The notes beneath the pieces are model-generated. The model saw nothing but the letters and a program-made list of their open reading frames with translations. It ran no database searches and was not told the origin of the DNA. From assembly GCF_006715045.1 (NCBI RefSeq), contig NZ_VFML01000002.1, positions 434,001 to 498,000 of the forward strand: a DNA stretch of 64,000 nt. Direction: 5' to 3'. This stretch comes from Amycolatopsis cihanbeyliensis. Its GTDB lineage: Bacteria; Actinomycetota; Actinomycetes; Mycobacteriales; Pseudonocardiaceae. Shown here one piece after another: positions 40,101 through 47,462 of the stretch. A program made the position numbers and the translations under genes. Each line of letters opens with the position of its first letter. Positions within the stretch are counted from its first letter, which is position 1.

Positions 40101-40398
40101 TGGAGATCTCCACCGACAGCATGAACCGGACCCGCCCCGCGGCCAGGCTCGGTGGCAGCCTCCGGACGATGTCGGCGTCCAGGTCCTCGCGCAACCGGAA
40201 CAGCCCCTGCTCGGCGGGGACCAGGCACTCGCGCAGGTGGTCGAACCACGCGGGATGGGTGAAGTCACCCGTCCCGACGAGCGTGACGCCCTTACGCCGG
40301 GCCCACCAGGTCAGATGCTCGAGATCACAGTCCTTGCTGCAAGCCCTGGAGTACTTGGAGTGGATGTGCAGATCGGCATGGAAACGCACCCGGGTCAT
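37192..40398 (-). CDS. EndoQ-like PHP nuclease fused to UvrD-type helicase
   Basis: 1068 residues, two enzymes in one chain. Residues 1-430 match endonuclease Q: PHP motifs HADLHIH (7-13), GTGDFTHP (42-49), LSVEIS (94-99), HHLIYLP (112-118), PAHIWTPWF (166-174), SNSDAH (224-229) and a zinc knuckle HRKCG...CPECGKPL (278-304). EndoQ cuts 5' of deaminated bases (uracil, hypoxanthine) or abasic sites. After a Pro/Ala-rich linker (441-480) a complete superfamily-1 helicase follows: GPGTGKT (507-513), VDEYQDVDEQQY, GDPDQAIYRFRGAD, RLTRNYRSS, HAAKGLEFPVV and FVGMTRAQRHLYL. The fusion implies nicking at a damaged base and strand unwinding by the same protein. Confidence 0.9.
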   Translation of the reverse strand: MTRVRFHADLHIHSKYSRACSKDCDLEHLTWWARRKGVTLVGTGDFTHPAWFDHLRECLVPAEQGLFRLREDLDADIVRRLPPSLAAGRVRFMLSVEISTIYKRAERTRKVHHLIYLPDFDAAAEFNRKLGRIGNLGSDGRPILGLDSRDLLEITLECGEGSYLVPAHIWTPWFAVLGSKSGFDAIEDCYADLADHIFALETGLSSDPEMNWKISALDRYRLVSNSDAHSPPMLGREATVFDTDLDFHAVRRALETGNGHAGSIEFFPEEGKYHVDGHRKCGVRMEPPETERHGGNCPECGKPLTVGVLNRVEELADRREGIRPEGAADFRCLVPLPEIMSEIVGTGPKSKKVLGQIDKLTAALGPELAILQDVPVDDIERHSPLLAEAVGRLRRGEVTRQPGYDGEYGVIRLFEPGELRRAGTIDAPALFDDGLFGLGESTPARAEPARPPRAPAEPPAPPQPSRPPEPASSPPPAASPSRLLDGLDPEQRAAAEVTGGPLLIIAGPGTGKTRTLTHRLAHLLTAYEVPPGQCLAITFTRRAAEEMSERLVALVPEHAPGVTVATFHALGVRILREQHERAGLPADFGIADANLRMEIATELAGDEKRAGRLLTELSRQRRTGGSDLELADAADRYLKALRQRNLVDFDDLVTLPVTLLESDPELVAAYRERYRWISVDEYQDVDEQQYRLLRLLAPADGNLTAIGDPDQAIYRFRGADVGFFLRFREDFPSAHTVRLTRNYRSSAKVLAAALGLIAPGTLVPGRALHPMGEHGDAPVGTHAATTEQAEASFVARTIEQLLGGASFHSLDSGRVDSDGTQGLGFSDFAVLYRTDRQARAVMDALTRAGLPFQKRSHDRLTDRPGVPAILAELNYLPTTEPPGGPAVSVPGRLRRAADACLERLPRNEERDAAAADLHTAFELLTPLAERCDEDLERFRTELLLGIEVDTWDPRADRVSLLTLHAAKGLEFPVVFVVGCEDGLLPLRWPGAAEKAADEETAEERRLLFVGMTRAQRHLYLSHVAERLRQGQPRTTTRSPFLADLDPEVCERVGDTPRRKPRETQLRLL

Positions 40399-40521
40399 GC
40401 TGCCACAGTCCGGATGAGGATCGACACGGGCCGTCGCGGCCGCTCGACCCCGTGGTGCCGGTCACCCGGCCGCCCATGTCACCCTTCCTGAGGAGGCGTA
40501 ACGGAGGCGAAGGGAGCGCGC

Positions 40522-41457
40522 GTGCCTACTCAGATAGCGCGGGCCAACGCGATCACCGAGTGGTTCAACGAGAACTCCAGCGAGATGATCTCCGGCCTGA
40601 TCAACATCGTGATCGTCATCGTGGTCGCGCTCGTGCTGCGGGCGGTGCTCGGTCGCGTGATAGACCAGTTGGCCAAGCGGATGGTGAACTCCCGCGACCG
40701 GCTCAGCAAGACGAGGGCGGCCGGCCGCATCGTGAAGTCCGGCGAGGCCTCACGCGGGGAGCGGCAGCGGCAGCGCGCGCGGACCGTCGCCTCCGTGTTG
40801 AAGAGCGTGGCCACCTTCGTCATCCTCGGAATCGCCTTCGTGACCGTGCTCGGGCAGATCGGCGTCAACATCGGGCCGATCCTGGCCAGCGCCGGGGTAC
40901 TCGGCCTCGCGATCGGGTTCGGGGCGCAGAGCCTGGTGCAGGACTTCCTCTCCGGGCTGTTCATGATCGCCGAGGACCAGTACGGCGTGGGGGACGTGAT
41001 CGACGCCGGAGAGGCGGTCGGCACCGTGGAGGCGGTCACCCTGCGGGTCACCAGGATCCGTGATCTCAACGGCGGCCTGTGGCACGTGCGCAACGGCGAG
41101 ATCATGCGCGTCTGCAACATGAACCAGGACTGGGCCAACGCCGTGATCGAACTCCCGCTGGACTACTCGGTGGACGTGGAGCAGGCCAAGGAGGTCATCC
41201 AGCTCAACATCGACCAGTTCGCCGACGACCCCGAGTACGCTCCCAAGATCATCGAACGCCCGGACATCAGCGGCGTGGTGAGCATCGGCAACGGCGCGGT
41301 GACCGTGCGGGTGATGGTCACCACGCAGCCGGGCGAGCAGTGGGCGCTCGGCAGGGCGCTGCGCGGCCACCTGAAGAGCGGGCTGGACAGGGCGAACATC
41401 AAGGTCGCCTACCCGGTGCTGCCGGTCACCGGCGCCGGTGCCGCGCAGCAGGGGTGA
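40522..41457 (+). CDS. MscS-family mechanosensitive channel
   Basis: 311 residues with three N-terminal helices and the MscS pore/beta domain: GVLGLAIGFGAQSLVQDFLSG, then MIAEDQYGVGDVIDAG and VTLRVTRIRDLNGGLWHVRNGEI. Opens under membrane tension and releases solutes on osmotic downshift. The C-terminus has the alpha/beta cage domain. About 123 bp of leader separate it from the divergent EndoQ-UvrD gene. Confidence 0.92.
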   Translation: MPTQIARANAITEWFNENSSEMISGLINIVIVIVVALVLRAVLGRVIDQLAKRMVNSRDRLSKTRAAGRIVKSGEASRGERQRQRARTVASVLKSVATFVILGIAFVTVLGQIGVNIGPILASAGVLGLAIGFGAQSLVQDFLSGLFMIAEDQYGVGDVIDAGEAVGTVEAVTLRVTRIRDLNGGLWHVRNGEIMRVCNMNQDWANAVIELPLDYSVDVEQAKEVIQLNIDQFADDPEYAPKIIERPDISGVVSIGNGAVTVRVMVTTQPGEQWALGRALRGHLKSGLDRANIKVAYPVLPVTGAGAAQQG

Positions 41458-41475
41458 GCGGCCCGGCGCGAGGGG

Positions 41476-42207
41476 TCAGGACCAGCACGCGTCCCAGGTG
41501 TTCTGGCCCACGATGCCGTCCACGCCAAGCCCGCGTTCCCGCTGGAACGCGGTGCAGGCGGACTTCGACCCCGGCCCGTAGGCCCCGTCCACGGTCAGGG
41601 ACCAGCCGAGCTCGCGCATCCGTCGCTGCCAGACGGTGACGCTGCGGTGGTAGGTGATCGGCGGGTAGGACAGGTACACCCCCGGCCACGGCGGCACCGC
41701 GGCCTGCCGGGGGTCCAGCGAGTCGTCCCGCACGAGGGCGTAGAGCCGGTCGCCGGGGCAGGAGGTGGCCAGGTGGTCCCGGTGACCGTTGATCTCCTCG
41801 GCCGCGCCGCCCGCGCCGCGCAACCGGGCGATCGCCGCCCGGTACGCCGCGACCAACTCGTCCGGAACCGGGTCCGCTCCACCCACCAGACCGCATACCG
41901 CGTACCAGTTCTGATTTCCGGACGTCGTGCCGTTCGCCGCGGTACGCACGCCCGTTCCACGGCCGGCGAAAATATAGTCGTGAATGCACACCAGATAGGT
42001 GTACGCGATATCCGACCACTCTTTTCCGTCCATGTGATGGTTCTGAATCGCGCGCACCTGGCCGGCGCATTCGTCATGATTCTGCCGGGCGATGTTGCCG
42101 GCGTCGACATAGTGGACGGTCACCCCGCCGTGCTGCGGTGTGATGCTGCGCGAGACGTTCCTCGGCGACCGCGCGCCCCACTCCGACCGGCTGACGAATG
42201 TGGTCAT
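41476..42207 (-). CDS. N-acetylmuramoyl-L-alanine amidase (PGRP) with PG-binding domain
   Basis: 243 residues. The PGRP-type amidase domain has zinc ligands His32 (VTVHYVD), His and Cys (GHRDHLATSCPGD) and Tyr/Lys equivalents. A C-terminal peptidoglycan_binding_1 repeat follows (VTVWQRRMRELGWSLTVDGA, YGPGSKSACTAFQRERGLG). Cleaves the amide between MurNAc and the stem peptide. As read it has no export signal; the signal lies in the overlapping small upstream frame (see next feature). A one-base change in the G6 tract at about 42215-42220 would fuse the two. Confidence 0.9.
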   Translation of the reverse strand: MTTFVSRSEWGARSPRNVSRSITPQHGGVTVHYVDAGNIARQNHDECAGQVRAIQNHHMDGKEWSDIAYTYLVCIHDYIFAGRGTGVRTAANGTTSGNQNWYAVCGLVGGADPVPDELVAAYRAAIARLRGAGGAAEEINGHRDHLATSCPGDRLYALVRDDSLDPRQAAVPPWPGVYLSYPPITYHRSVTVWQRRMRELGWSLTVDGAYGPGSKSACTAFQRERGLGVDGIVGQNTWDACWS

Positions 42208-42389
42208 CGCGGAGCCCCCCGATCGCAGTCCACCCCGGCGTCGAGCGGCTCACCGGTGGCCGGGTCGACCCCGGCCGGCTCGGTTCGCGCGAGGGCGGTC
42301 GCCGGAACCGCTGTCGCCGCGGCCGTTATCGCCAGCGATTTCCCGGCGAATCCGATGAAGGAACGTCGACTCGATTCGTACTCGGGCAT
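42204..42389 (-). CDS. Tat signal-peptide ORF overlapping the amidase start
   Basis: 61 residues: SRRSFIGFAGKSLAITAA with the twin-arginine motif, a hydrophobic stretch and a probable cleavage after ATALA, then a short tail AGVDPATGEPLDAGVDCDRG. The stop TGA overlaps the amidase ATG (ATGA). The frame runs through G6 just before the stop; G7 would give ...DRGGSAMTTFVSRSEWG, a normal Tat-exported amidase. Either the leader of a split gene, a translationally coupled mini-protein, or a slipped/erroneous homopolymer. Confidence 0.8.
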   Translation of the reverse strand: MPEYESSRRSFIGFAGKSLAITAAATAVPATALARTEPAGVDPATGEPLDAGVDCDRGAPR

Positions 42390-42700
42390 GCAGCCTCCCG
42401 TTTGCGTTGTCCGCGGGAAGTCCAGTGTTCGGAAGGCTACGGCCGACCTGGGTGACGATCAACAGTAAGCAATGCGAAGAGTTCCCTGTTGGCGGAATTT
42501 TAGGCGTTTGTTGGCCCGCCGGGCGTGAGGTTCAGTCCCCGCCGAGCATCTGCCCGAGCACGGCCCGGTGCGCCGGTTTCGCGGTCTCGTCACGCCGCCT
42601 GCCCGCCGCCCTGCAACGGGTCGTCAGCGGCTACGACTTCCCTGGCGCGACCACCGGGGCCGCGGGACCGGCGCCGTTCACAGCGCAACCGGATGGATGG
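42390..42700. other. Intergenic stretch with a possible gene tail
   Basis: Upstream of the Tat frame there is ordinary leader sequence. On the minus strand near 42533-42590 a short frame ends ...KPAHRAVLGQMLGGD then stop with protein-like codon use, which may be the remnant 3' end of a lost gene; no start or domain can be assigned. Nothing else seen. Confidence 0.3.
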
Positions 42701-43657
42701 CTATCGCACCGCGTGCAGGCAGCGGGCCGCCTGCGCGCGAAACGCCGCCGCGAGCTCGGGTGGACCGCTGACGAGGGTGAAGTCGGTGTCCACCGAGGTG
42801 ATCATCCACACCAGGGACGCGACGGTGTCCGCGCCGAGGTGCAGCAGGCAGCTGCGGTCATCGACGGCTTCCACCACGCCCATGCCCGGCCATACCCGCT
42901 CGGCCACGGCGTCGGCGGACTCGTGCAGGGTGACCGTGGCCTGGCAGGGCCAGGTGCGGGTGGACAACTGGTGCGCCAGGTAGGTGACGACGTCACCGTG
43001 CGGCGGCCTCCTCGGCGTGAACCGCGGGCCGGTGGGGGTGCGCGGGGTCAGCCGGTCGACGCGGAAGGTGCGCCAGTCCTCGCGATCAGTGTCGAAGGCG
43101 ACGAGGTACCAGTGCCGGCCGAAGTTGACCAGCCGATACGGCTCCACCGACCGGATGGTGCCCGCACCGCGCAGGCTGGTGTAGTCGAACCGCAGCCGCT
43201 CCCGCCTCCGGCAAGCGTCGGCGATCGCCATCAGGGTGTCCGCCGACACGCGCGGCCCGGGCGCGGTACCGGCGCGGACCGTCGCGGTGTGCAGGGTGTT
43301 CACCCGGTGCCGCAGGCGGGAGGGCAACACCTGCTCGAGCTTGGTCAGCGCGCGCAGTGAGGTCTCCTCGATTCCGGTGACCGATCCGCCCGCCGCCGTC
43401 CGCAGCCCGACCGCCACGGCTACGGCCTCCTCGTCGTCCAGCAGCAGCGGCGGTAGCGAGGCTCCCGCGCCCAGCCGGTAGCCCGCGGCGCCCCGCACGG
43501 CGAGCACGGGATACCCGAGTTCGCGCAGCCGCTCCACGTCCCTGCGGACGGTGCGCGTCGTCACCTCGAGCCGGTGCGCCAGTTCGGCGCCCGAGCAGTC
43601 CCGGTGCGTCTGCAGCAGGGACAGCAGTTTCAGCAGCCGCACGGGGGTCTCCAACAC
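42701..43657 (-). CDS. WYL-domain transcriptional regulator
   Basis: 318 residues. N-terminal winged HTH (HRLEVTTRTVRRDVERLREL, YafY/HTH_11 type), WYL domain with RLRFDYTSLRGAGTIRSVEP and RHWYLVAFDTDREDWRTFRV, then a WCX C-terminal extension. WYL proteins sense nucleic-acid or nucleotide ligands and often govern DNA-damage or phage-defence genes. It is divergent (63-bp gap) from the epoxide hydrolase/AlkZ-like pair, which it likely regulates. Confidence 0.92.
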   Translation of the reverse strand: MLETPVRLLKLLSLLQTHRDCSGAELAHRLEVTTRTVRRDVERLRELGYPVLAVRGAAGYRLGAGASLPPLLLDDEEAVAVAVGLRTAAGGSVTGIEETSLRALTKLEQVLPSRLRHRVNTLHTATVRAGTAPGPRVSADTLMAIADACRRRERLRFDYTSLRGAGTIRSVEPYRLVNFGRHWYLVAFDTDREDWRTFRVDRLTPRTPTGPRFTPRRPPHGDVVTYLAHQLSTRTWPCQATVTLHESADAVAERVWPGMGVVEAVDDRSCLLHLGADTVASLVWMITSVDTDFTLVSGPPELAAAFRAQAARCLHAVR

Positions 43658-43720
43658 CCCGGTAAGTCTGCCAGCGACTTAGGATCAGTGCTGTCCTAAC
43701 CGGCTTCTAACGTTCTGCCC

Positions 43721-44899
43721 ATGACAAACACACCACACGACATCCGGCCCTTCCGGATCGAGATCCCGCAGGACCAGCTCGACGACCTGCGGGCGCGGTT
43801 GGCCAACACTCGCTGGCCGGACGAGCTGCCGGGGGTCGGCTGGAGCCGTGGCGTCCCGGTCGGATATCTGAAGGACCTGGCCGAATACTGGCGCACCGGG
43901 TACGACTGGCGCGCACAGGAGGCGAAGCTGAACGAGTACCCGCAGTTCCGCACCACCGTCGACGGGCAGAACCTGCACTTTCTGCACGTACGCTCGCCGG
44001 AACCGGACGCCACTCCCCTGATCCTGTTGCACGGCTGGCCCGGCGGGTTCGTGGACTTCCTCGACGTGATCGGTCCGCTGTCGGATCCCCGCGCCCATGG
44101 GGACGACCCGGCCGACGCCTTTCATCTGGTGATCCCGTCGTTGCCCGGGTTCGGCTTCTCCACGCCACTGGCAGGTCCGGGGATGAACGCGGCCCGCATG
44201 GCCGGGGTACTGATGCGGCTGATGTCCTCGCTCGGGTACGAACGTTACGGCGTGCAGGGCTACGACACCGGCGCGTGGGTCGGCCCGGAACTGGGTCGCC
44301 AGGCGCCGGACCACGTGCTCGGGGTTCACCTCAATGCCTTGCTCACCTTCCCGGTCGGAGCCGAGGGCGAGTTCGACGGCCTCACCGAGGCGGAGCAGCG
44401 CGTCTGGCAGGACATGCAGAACTTCAACGACGGCTACCTGCAGTGCAATTCCAAACGCCCGCAGACGGTGACCTACGGGCTGCACGACTCGCCGGTCGGC
44501 CAACTCGCCTGGATCATGGAGAAGTTCAGGGAGCTGACCGACCCGGAGGACGGGTTGCCCGAGGACAGCATCGACCGCGACCGGATGCTCACCGATGTCT
44601 CGCTGTACTGGCTGACCGGGACGGCGGGATCGGCGGCACAGATCTACTACGAGGAGACCTCGGCCACCGACTGGGGCGCGACGGCCGACGACGGGCAGGA
44701 CTGGTCCACGGGTGAGCGCGGCACGGTGCCGACCGGGGTGCTGGTGTCCGCCCATGATGTGACCATCCGTCCCTGGGCCGAGCGCGACCACAACATCGTG
44801 CACTGGACCGAACTCGCCAGCGGTGGACACTTCCTGGCCATGGAGGCACCGGGGGCGCTGGTCGACGACGTCCGCACCTTCTTCCGGAAGTCGCGCTGA
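43721..44899 (+). CDS. Epoxide hydrolase (EHN-type)
   Basis: 392 residues. N-terminal EHN helical domain ([28 protein letters not shown]), then alpha/beta hydrolase: oxyanion HGWPGG (104-109), nucleophile Asp182 in [11 protein letters not shown], Tyr/charge-relay region and C-terminal His in [11 protein letters not shown]. Opens epoxides by water. First gene of a two-gene unit; the next ATG is 1 bp after the stop. Confidence 0.92.
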   Translation: MTNTPHDIRPFRIEIPQDQLDDLRARLANTRWPDELPGVGWSRGVPVGYLKDLAEYWRTGYDWRAQEAKLNEYPQFRTTVDGQNLHFLHVRSPEPDATPLILLHGWPGGFVDFLDVIGPLSDPRAHGDDPADAFHLVIPSLPGFGFSTPLAGPGMNAARMAGVLMRLMSSLGYERYGVQGYDTGAWVGPELGRQAPDHVLGVHLNALLTFPVGAEGEFDGLTEAEQRVWQDMQNFNDGYLQCNSKRPQTVTYGLHDSPVGQLAWIMEKFRELTDPEDGLPEDSIDRDRMLTDVSLYWLTGTAGSAAQIYYEETSATDWGATADDGQDWSTGERGTVPTGVLVSAHDVTIRPWAERDHNIVHWTELASGGHFLAMEAPGALVDDVRTFFRKSR

Positions 44900-44900
44900 C

Positions 44901-46016
44901 ATGGGTGCCCGCGGACCCGGCCGGGCCACCGTGCTGAGCCCGCGGGCACTCAACCGCGCGGTGCTGGCACGCCAGTTGCTGCTGGAGCGCGCGAACCTAC
45001 CGGTGGTCCCCACCGTCGAGCGCGTGCTCGGCCTGAACGCGCAGGACCCGAACCTGCCCTACCTCGCGCTGTGGAGCAGGCTCGAGCGGTTCTCGATCGG
45101 TGACCTGACCACGGTTATCCAAGACGGGGCCCTCGTGCGGTCGACCATGATGCGGGCTACCCAGCATCTCATGCCGGTACCGGACTTCCGGTTCGTCCGG
45201 CCGGTGCTGGCGCCGCTGCTGCGCCGGGTGCAACGCAACGCGTTCGGCCGCCGCACCGCGGGCGTCGACCTGGACGAGTTGGTCGCCGAGGCGCGGGTCC
45301 TGCTCGCCGACGGCCAGATGCTGACCCGGCCCGAGCTGGGACGGCTACTCGCGCGGCGGCGCCCTGGCATCGACCCGGCGGCCCTCGGTTGGACGGTGCA
45401 GTATCTGCTGCCGCTGCTGCATCCGGCACCGAGCGGCACCTGGAACGTCCGTGGCCCGACCCCGTTCGCCTCGGCGGAGTGGACCGGGGTACGGCGAGAG
45501 GCCACCGCCGAGGATGTGCGCGAGTTGGTCCGGCGTTACCTGGCGGCATTCGGCCCGGCGACCGTTGCCGATGCCTGGGCCTGGTCCGGGGTAAGCGGAC
45601 TGCCCGAGGTCTTCGCGCGGTTGCGGCCCGAGCTGAGGGTGTACACCGACGAGTCCGGGCGGGAGTTGTTCGACTTGCCGGACCGGCCGATGCCCGCGGC
45701 CGACCTGCCGGCGCCGGTCCGGTTCCTTCCGGAGTTCGACGCCACCCTGCTGGCGCACGCGGACCGCACCCGGGTCATGACCGACCAGATCCGCCGGCAG
45801 GTGTGCGTCGGCGCGGGGGTCGCGGCGACCGTCCTTGTCGACGGCACCGTGGCCGCGACCTGGACTACCCACCGCAAAAAGGACACCGCCGTGCTGACCG
45901 TGCGACCACTTCGCCCACTGTCCACTACGGACAACGAGCGCATCGAGGTCGAGGCTGTTCAGCTGCTTGCCTTCACCAACCCGGACGCCACGACCATGGT
46001 CGAGTGGAACCGGTAA
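44901..46016 (+). CDS. AlkZ/YcaQ-like winged-helix protein (HTH_42)
   Basis: 371 residues. The HTH_42 family contains the AlkZ and YcaQ DNA glycosylases that unhook crosslinks and bulky adducts, e.g. in azinomycin producers. The motif region reads VLGLNAQDPNLPYLALW; AlkZ has catalytic Q-A-Q where this has N46-A-Q48. The C-terminal RFLPEFDATLLAHADRTRV is family-typical. So a DNA-repair glycosylase or a diverged, non-catalytic relative. Coupled to the epoxide hydrolase (1-bp spacing). Confidence 0.8.
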   Translation: MGARGPGRATVLSPRALNRAVLARQLLLERANLPVVPTVERVLGLNAQDPNLPYLALWSRLERFSIGDLTTVIQDGALVRSTMMRATQHLMPVPDFRFVRPVLAPLLRRVQRNAFGRRTAGVDLDELVAEARVLLADGQMLTRPELGRLLARRRPGIDPAALGWTVQYLLPLLHPAPSGTWNVRGPTPFASAEWTGVRREATAEDVRELVRRYLAAFGPATVADAWAWSGVSGLPEVFARLRPELRVYTDESGRELFDLPDRPMPAADLPAPVRFLPEFDATLLAHADRTRVMTDQIRRQVCVGAGVAATVLVDGTVAATWTTHRKKDTAVLTVRPLRPLSTTDNERIEVEAVQLLAFTNPDATTMVEWNR

Positions 46017-46042
46017 CCTCGCCGGCGAGCTGATTCCCGCAA

Positions 46043-46050
46043 TCATGCCG
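46043..46050. repeat. Target-site duplication, left
   Basis: TCATGCCG immediately left of the IS256-type inverted repeat; the same 8 bp recur at 47455-47462 on the right. An 8-bp duplication is usual for the IS256 family. Confidence 0.9.
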
Positions 46051-47454
46051 GGGAGTGTCAGCGATCTTGTGGGTGGTGATGTGATCACCCTGTCACTGCT
46101 GCACGTCGAGCCGGTCGCCGTAGTGCATGGCGAGCGCGTTCAACGCCTGCTTCCAGCCTACTACCTTTCCAGTGATATTGGAACGGTTCTTGAGCGGATT
46201 ATTGATCACGAGATAGAGCACTTTGAGCGCAGCCTGATCATTCGGGAAATGACCGCGCCGCCGCGTGGCTTGCCGAAACCGGGCGTTCAGGCTCTCAATC
46301 GCATTCGTGGTGTACACCAGCCTCCGCAACTCGGGCGGATGGGCAAGGAACGGTGTGAACTGTTCCCAACTGTTACGCCACAACCGGACCATCGCTGGAT
46401 AGCGTTCCTCCCACTCGGCGCAGAATTCGACGAACTCGACTTCGGCGGCCTCCGCGGTGGGCGCGGTGTAGATCAGCTTGAGCCGTTTCGTGATCGCCGA
46501 CCAGTACTTCTTCGAGGCGTAACGCAGGCTCGCCCGCACCAGGTGCACCACACACAACTGGACCTCCGCCTGGGGCCACAACGCGGCGATCGCCTCGGGG
46601 AGCCCCTTCAGGCCGTCACAGGCGACGATCAGGACATCCTCGACACCACGGTTCTTCAAGTCAGACAAGTGGTTCAGCCAGCCCTTGGCGCCTTCGCCGC
46701 CGGTGCCGACCCACATGCCCAGCACATCCCGCTCACCAGCCAGAGTGATCCCCACCGCGATATAGATCGGCCGGTTCGCCACCGCCCCATCACGAATCTT
46801 GACATGAATAGCATCGATCAGCACAACGGGATACACGCGATCCAGCGGCCGGGCTTGCCACGAATTCAGATCGTCAACCACCTTATCGGTGATCTTCGAG
46901 ATCAGCTCACGCGACACCCGAGCATCATAAATATCGGCCAGGTGTGCCTGAATCTCGCCGGTCGTTAGCCCCTTAGCGTACAGGGAAATGACCGCATCAT
47001 CGAACCCCTCGACCCGGCGAGCGTACTTCGGTACGATCTGCGGAGTGAACGTCCCCTGCCGGTCCCGGGGCACGTCGATCCGCACATCACCCACATCGGT
47101 CCGTACCGTTTTCGACGACGAACCGTTCCGCTCGTTCCCCCCGAACTTCCCGGCAACATCGCCCTTCGCATAACCCAGATGATCATCGAGCTCGGCGTTC
47201 AGCGCCGACTCCAGCACCGTCTTCGTCACCTGCCGCAACAGCCCGTTCGGGCCGACCAGCGACACGCCATCCGCACGAGCCTTGTCGATCAACTCCCGGG
47301 CAACCCGCACATCAAGATCATCACCAGAGGAGTTCCCGTCAGCGGCCGAGCCGACCACCCTGTCTTCGCTTGTCAACCTAGATCCTTCCCAGCCGGAGCG
47401 ACCGCTCCAGCATGGTCAAGATCACCCACCACCCACAAGATCACGGACAGTCCC
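46051..47454 (-). mobile_element. IS256-family insertion sequence, complete
   Basis: 1404 bp with imperfect terminal inverted repeats: left GGGAGTGTCAGCGATCTTGT, right (reverse complement) GGGACTGTCCGTGATCTTGT, continuing into GGGTGG. One transposase gene, full length. Flanked by an 8-bp direct duplication. It inserted at the stop codon of the HNH gene, whose TGA is inside the duplication, so the reading frame survived. The intact frame and duplication suggest a fairly recent insertion. Confidence 0.93.
46093..47376 (-). CDS. IS256-family transposase (DDE)
   Basis: 427 residues. Catalytic triad Asp188 (VVLIDAIHVKIRDG), Asp254 (IVACDGLKGLPEA) and Glu361 (TTNAIESLNARFRQATR), with the C-x(2)-H CVVHLVR motif between. 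N-terminal zinc-free DNA-binding region NAELDDHLGYAKGD. Full family length with no frameshift. The start GTG/ATG at 47376 lies about 78 bp inside the right terminus. Confidence 0.96.
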   Translation of the reverse strand: MTSEDRVVGSAADGNSSGDDLDVRVARELIDKARADGVSLVGPNGLLRQVTKTVLESALNAELDDHLGYAKGDVAGKFGGNERNGSSSKTVRTDVGDVRIDVPRDRQGTFTPQIVPKYARRVEGFDDAVISLYAKGLTTGEIQAHLADIYDARVSRELISKITDKVVDDLNSWQARPLDRVYPVVLIDAIHVKIRDGAVANRPIYIAVGITLAGERDVLGMWVGTGGEGAKGWLNHLSDLKNRGVEDVLIVACDGLKGLPEAIAALWPQAEVQLCVVHLVRASLRYASKKYWSAITKRLKLIYTAPTAEAAEVEFVEFCAEWEERYPAMVRLWRNSWEQFTPFLAHPPELRRLVYTTNAIESLNARFRQATRRRGHFPNDQAALKVLYLVINNPLKNRSNITGKVVGWKQALNALAMHYGDRLDVQQ

Positions 47455-47462
47455 TCATGCCG
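47455..47462. repeat. Target-site duplication, right
   Basis: TCATGCCG, identical to 46043-46050; the first three bases are the (minus-strand) TGA stop of the HNH/DUF222 gene. Confidence 0.9.
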
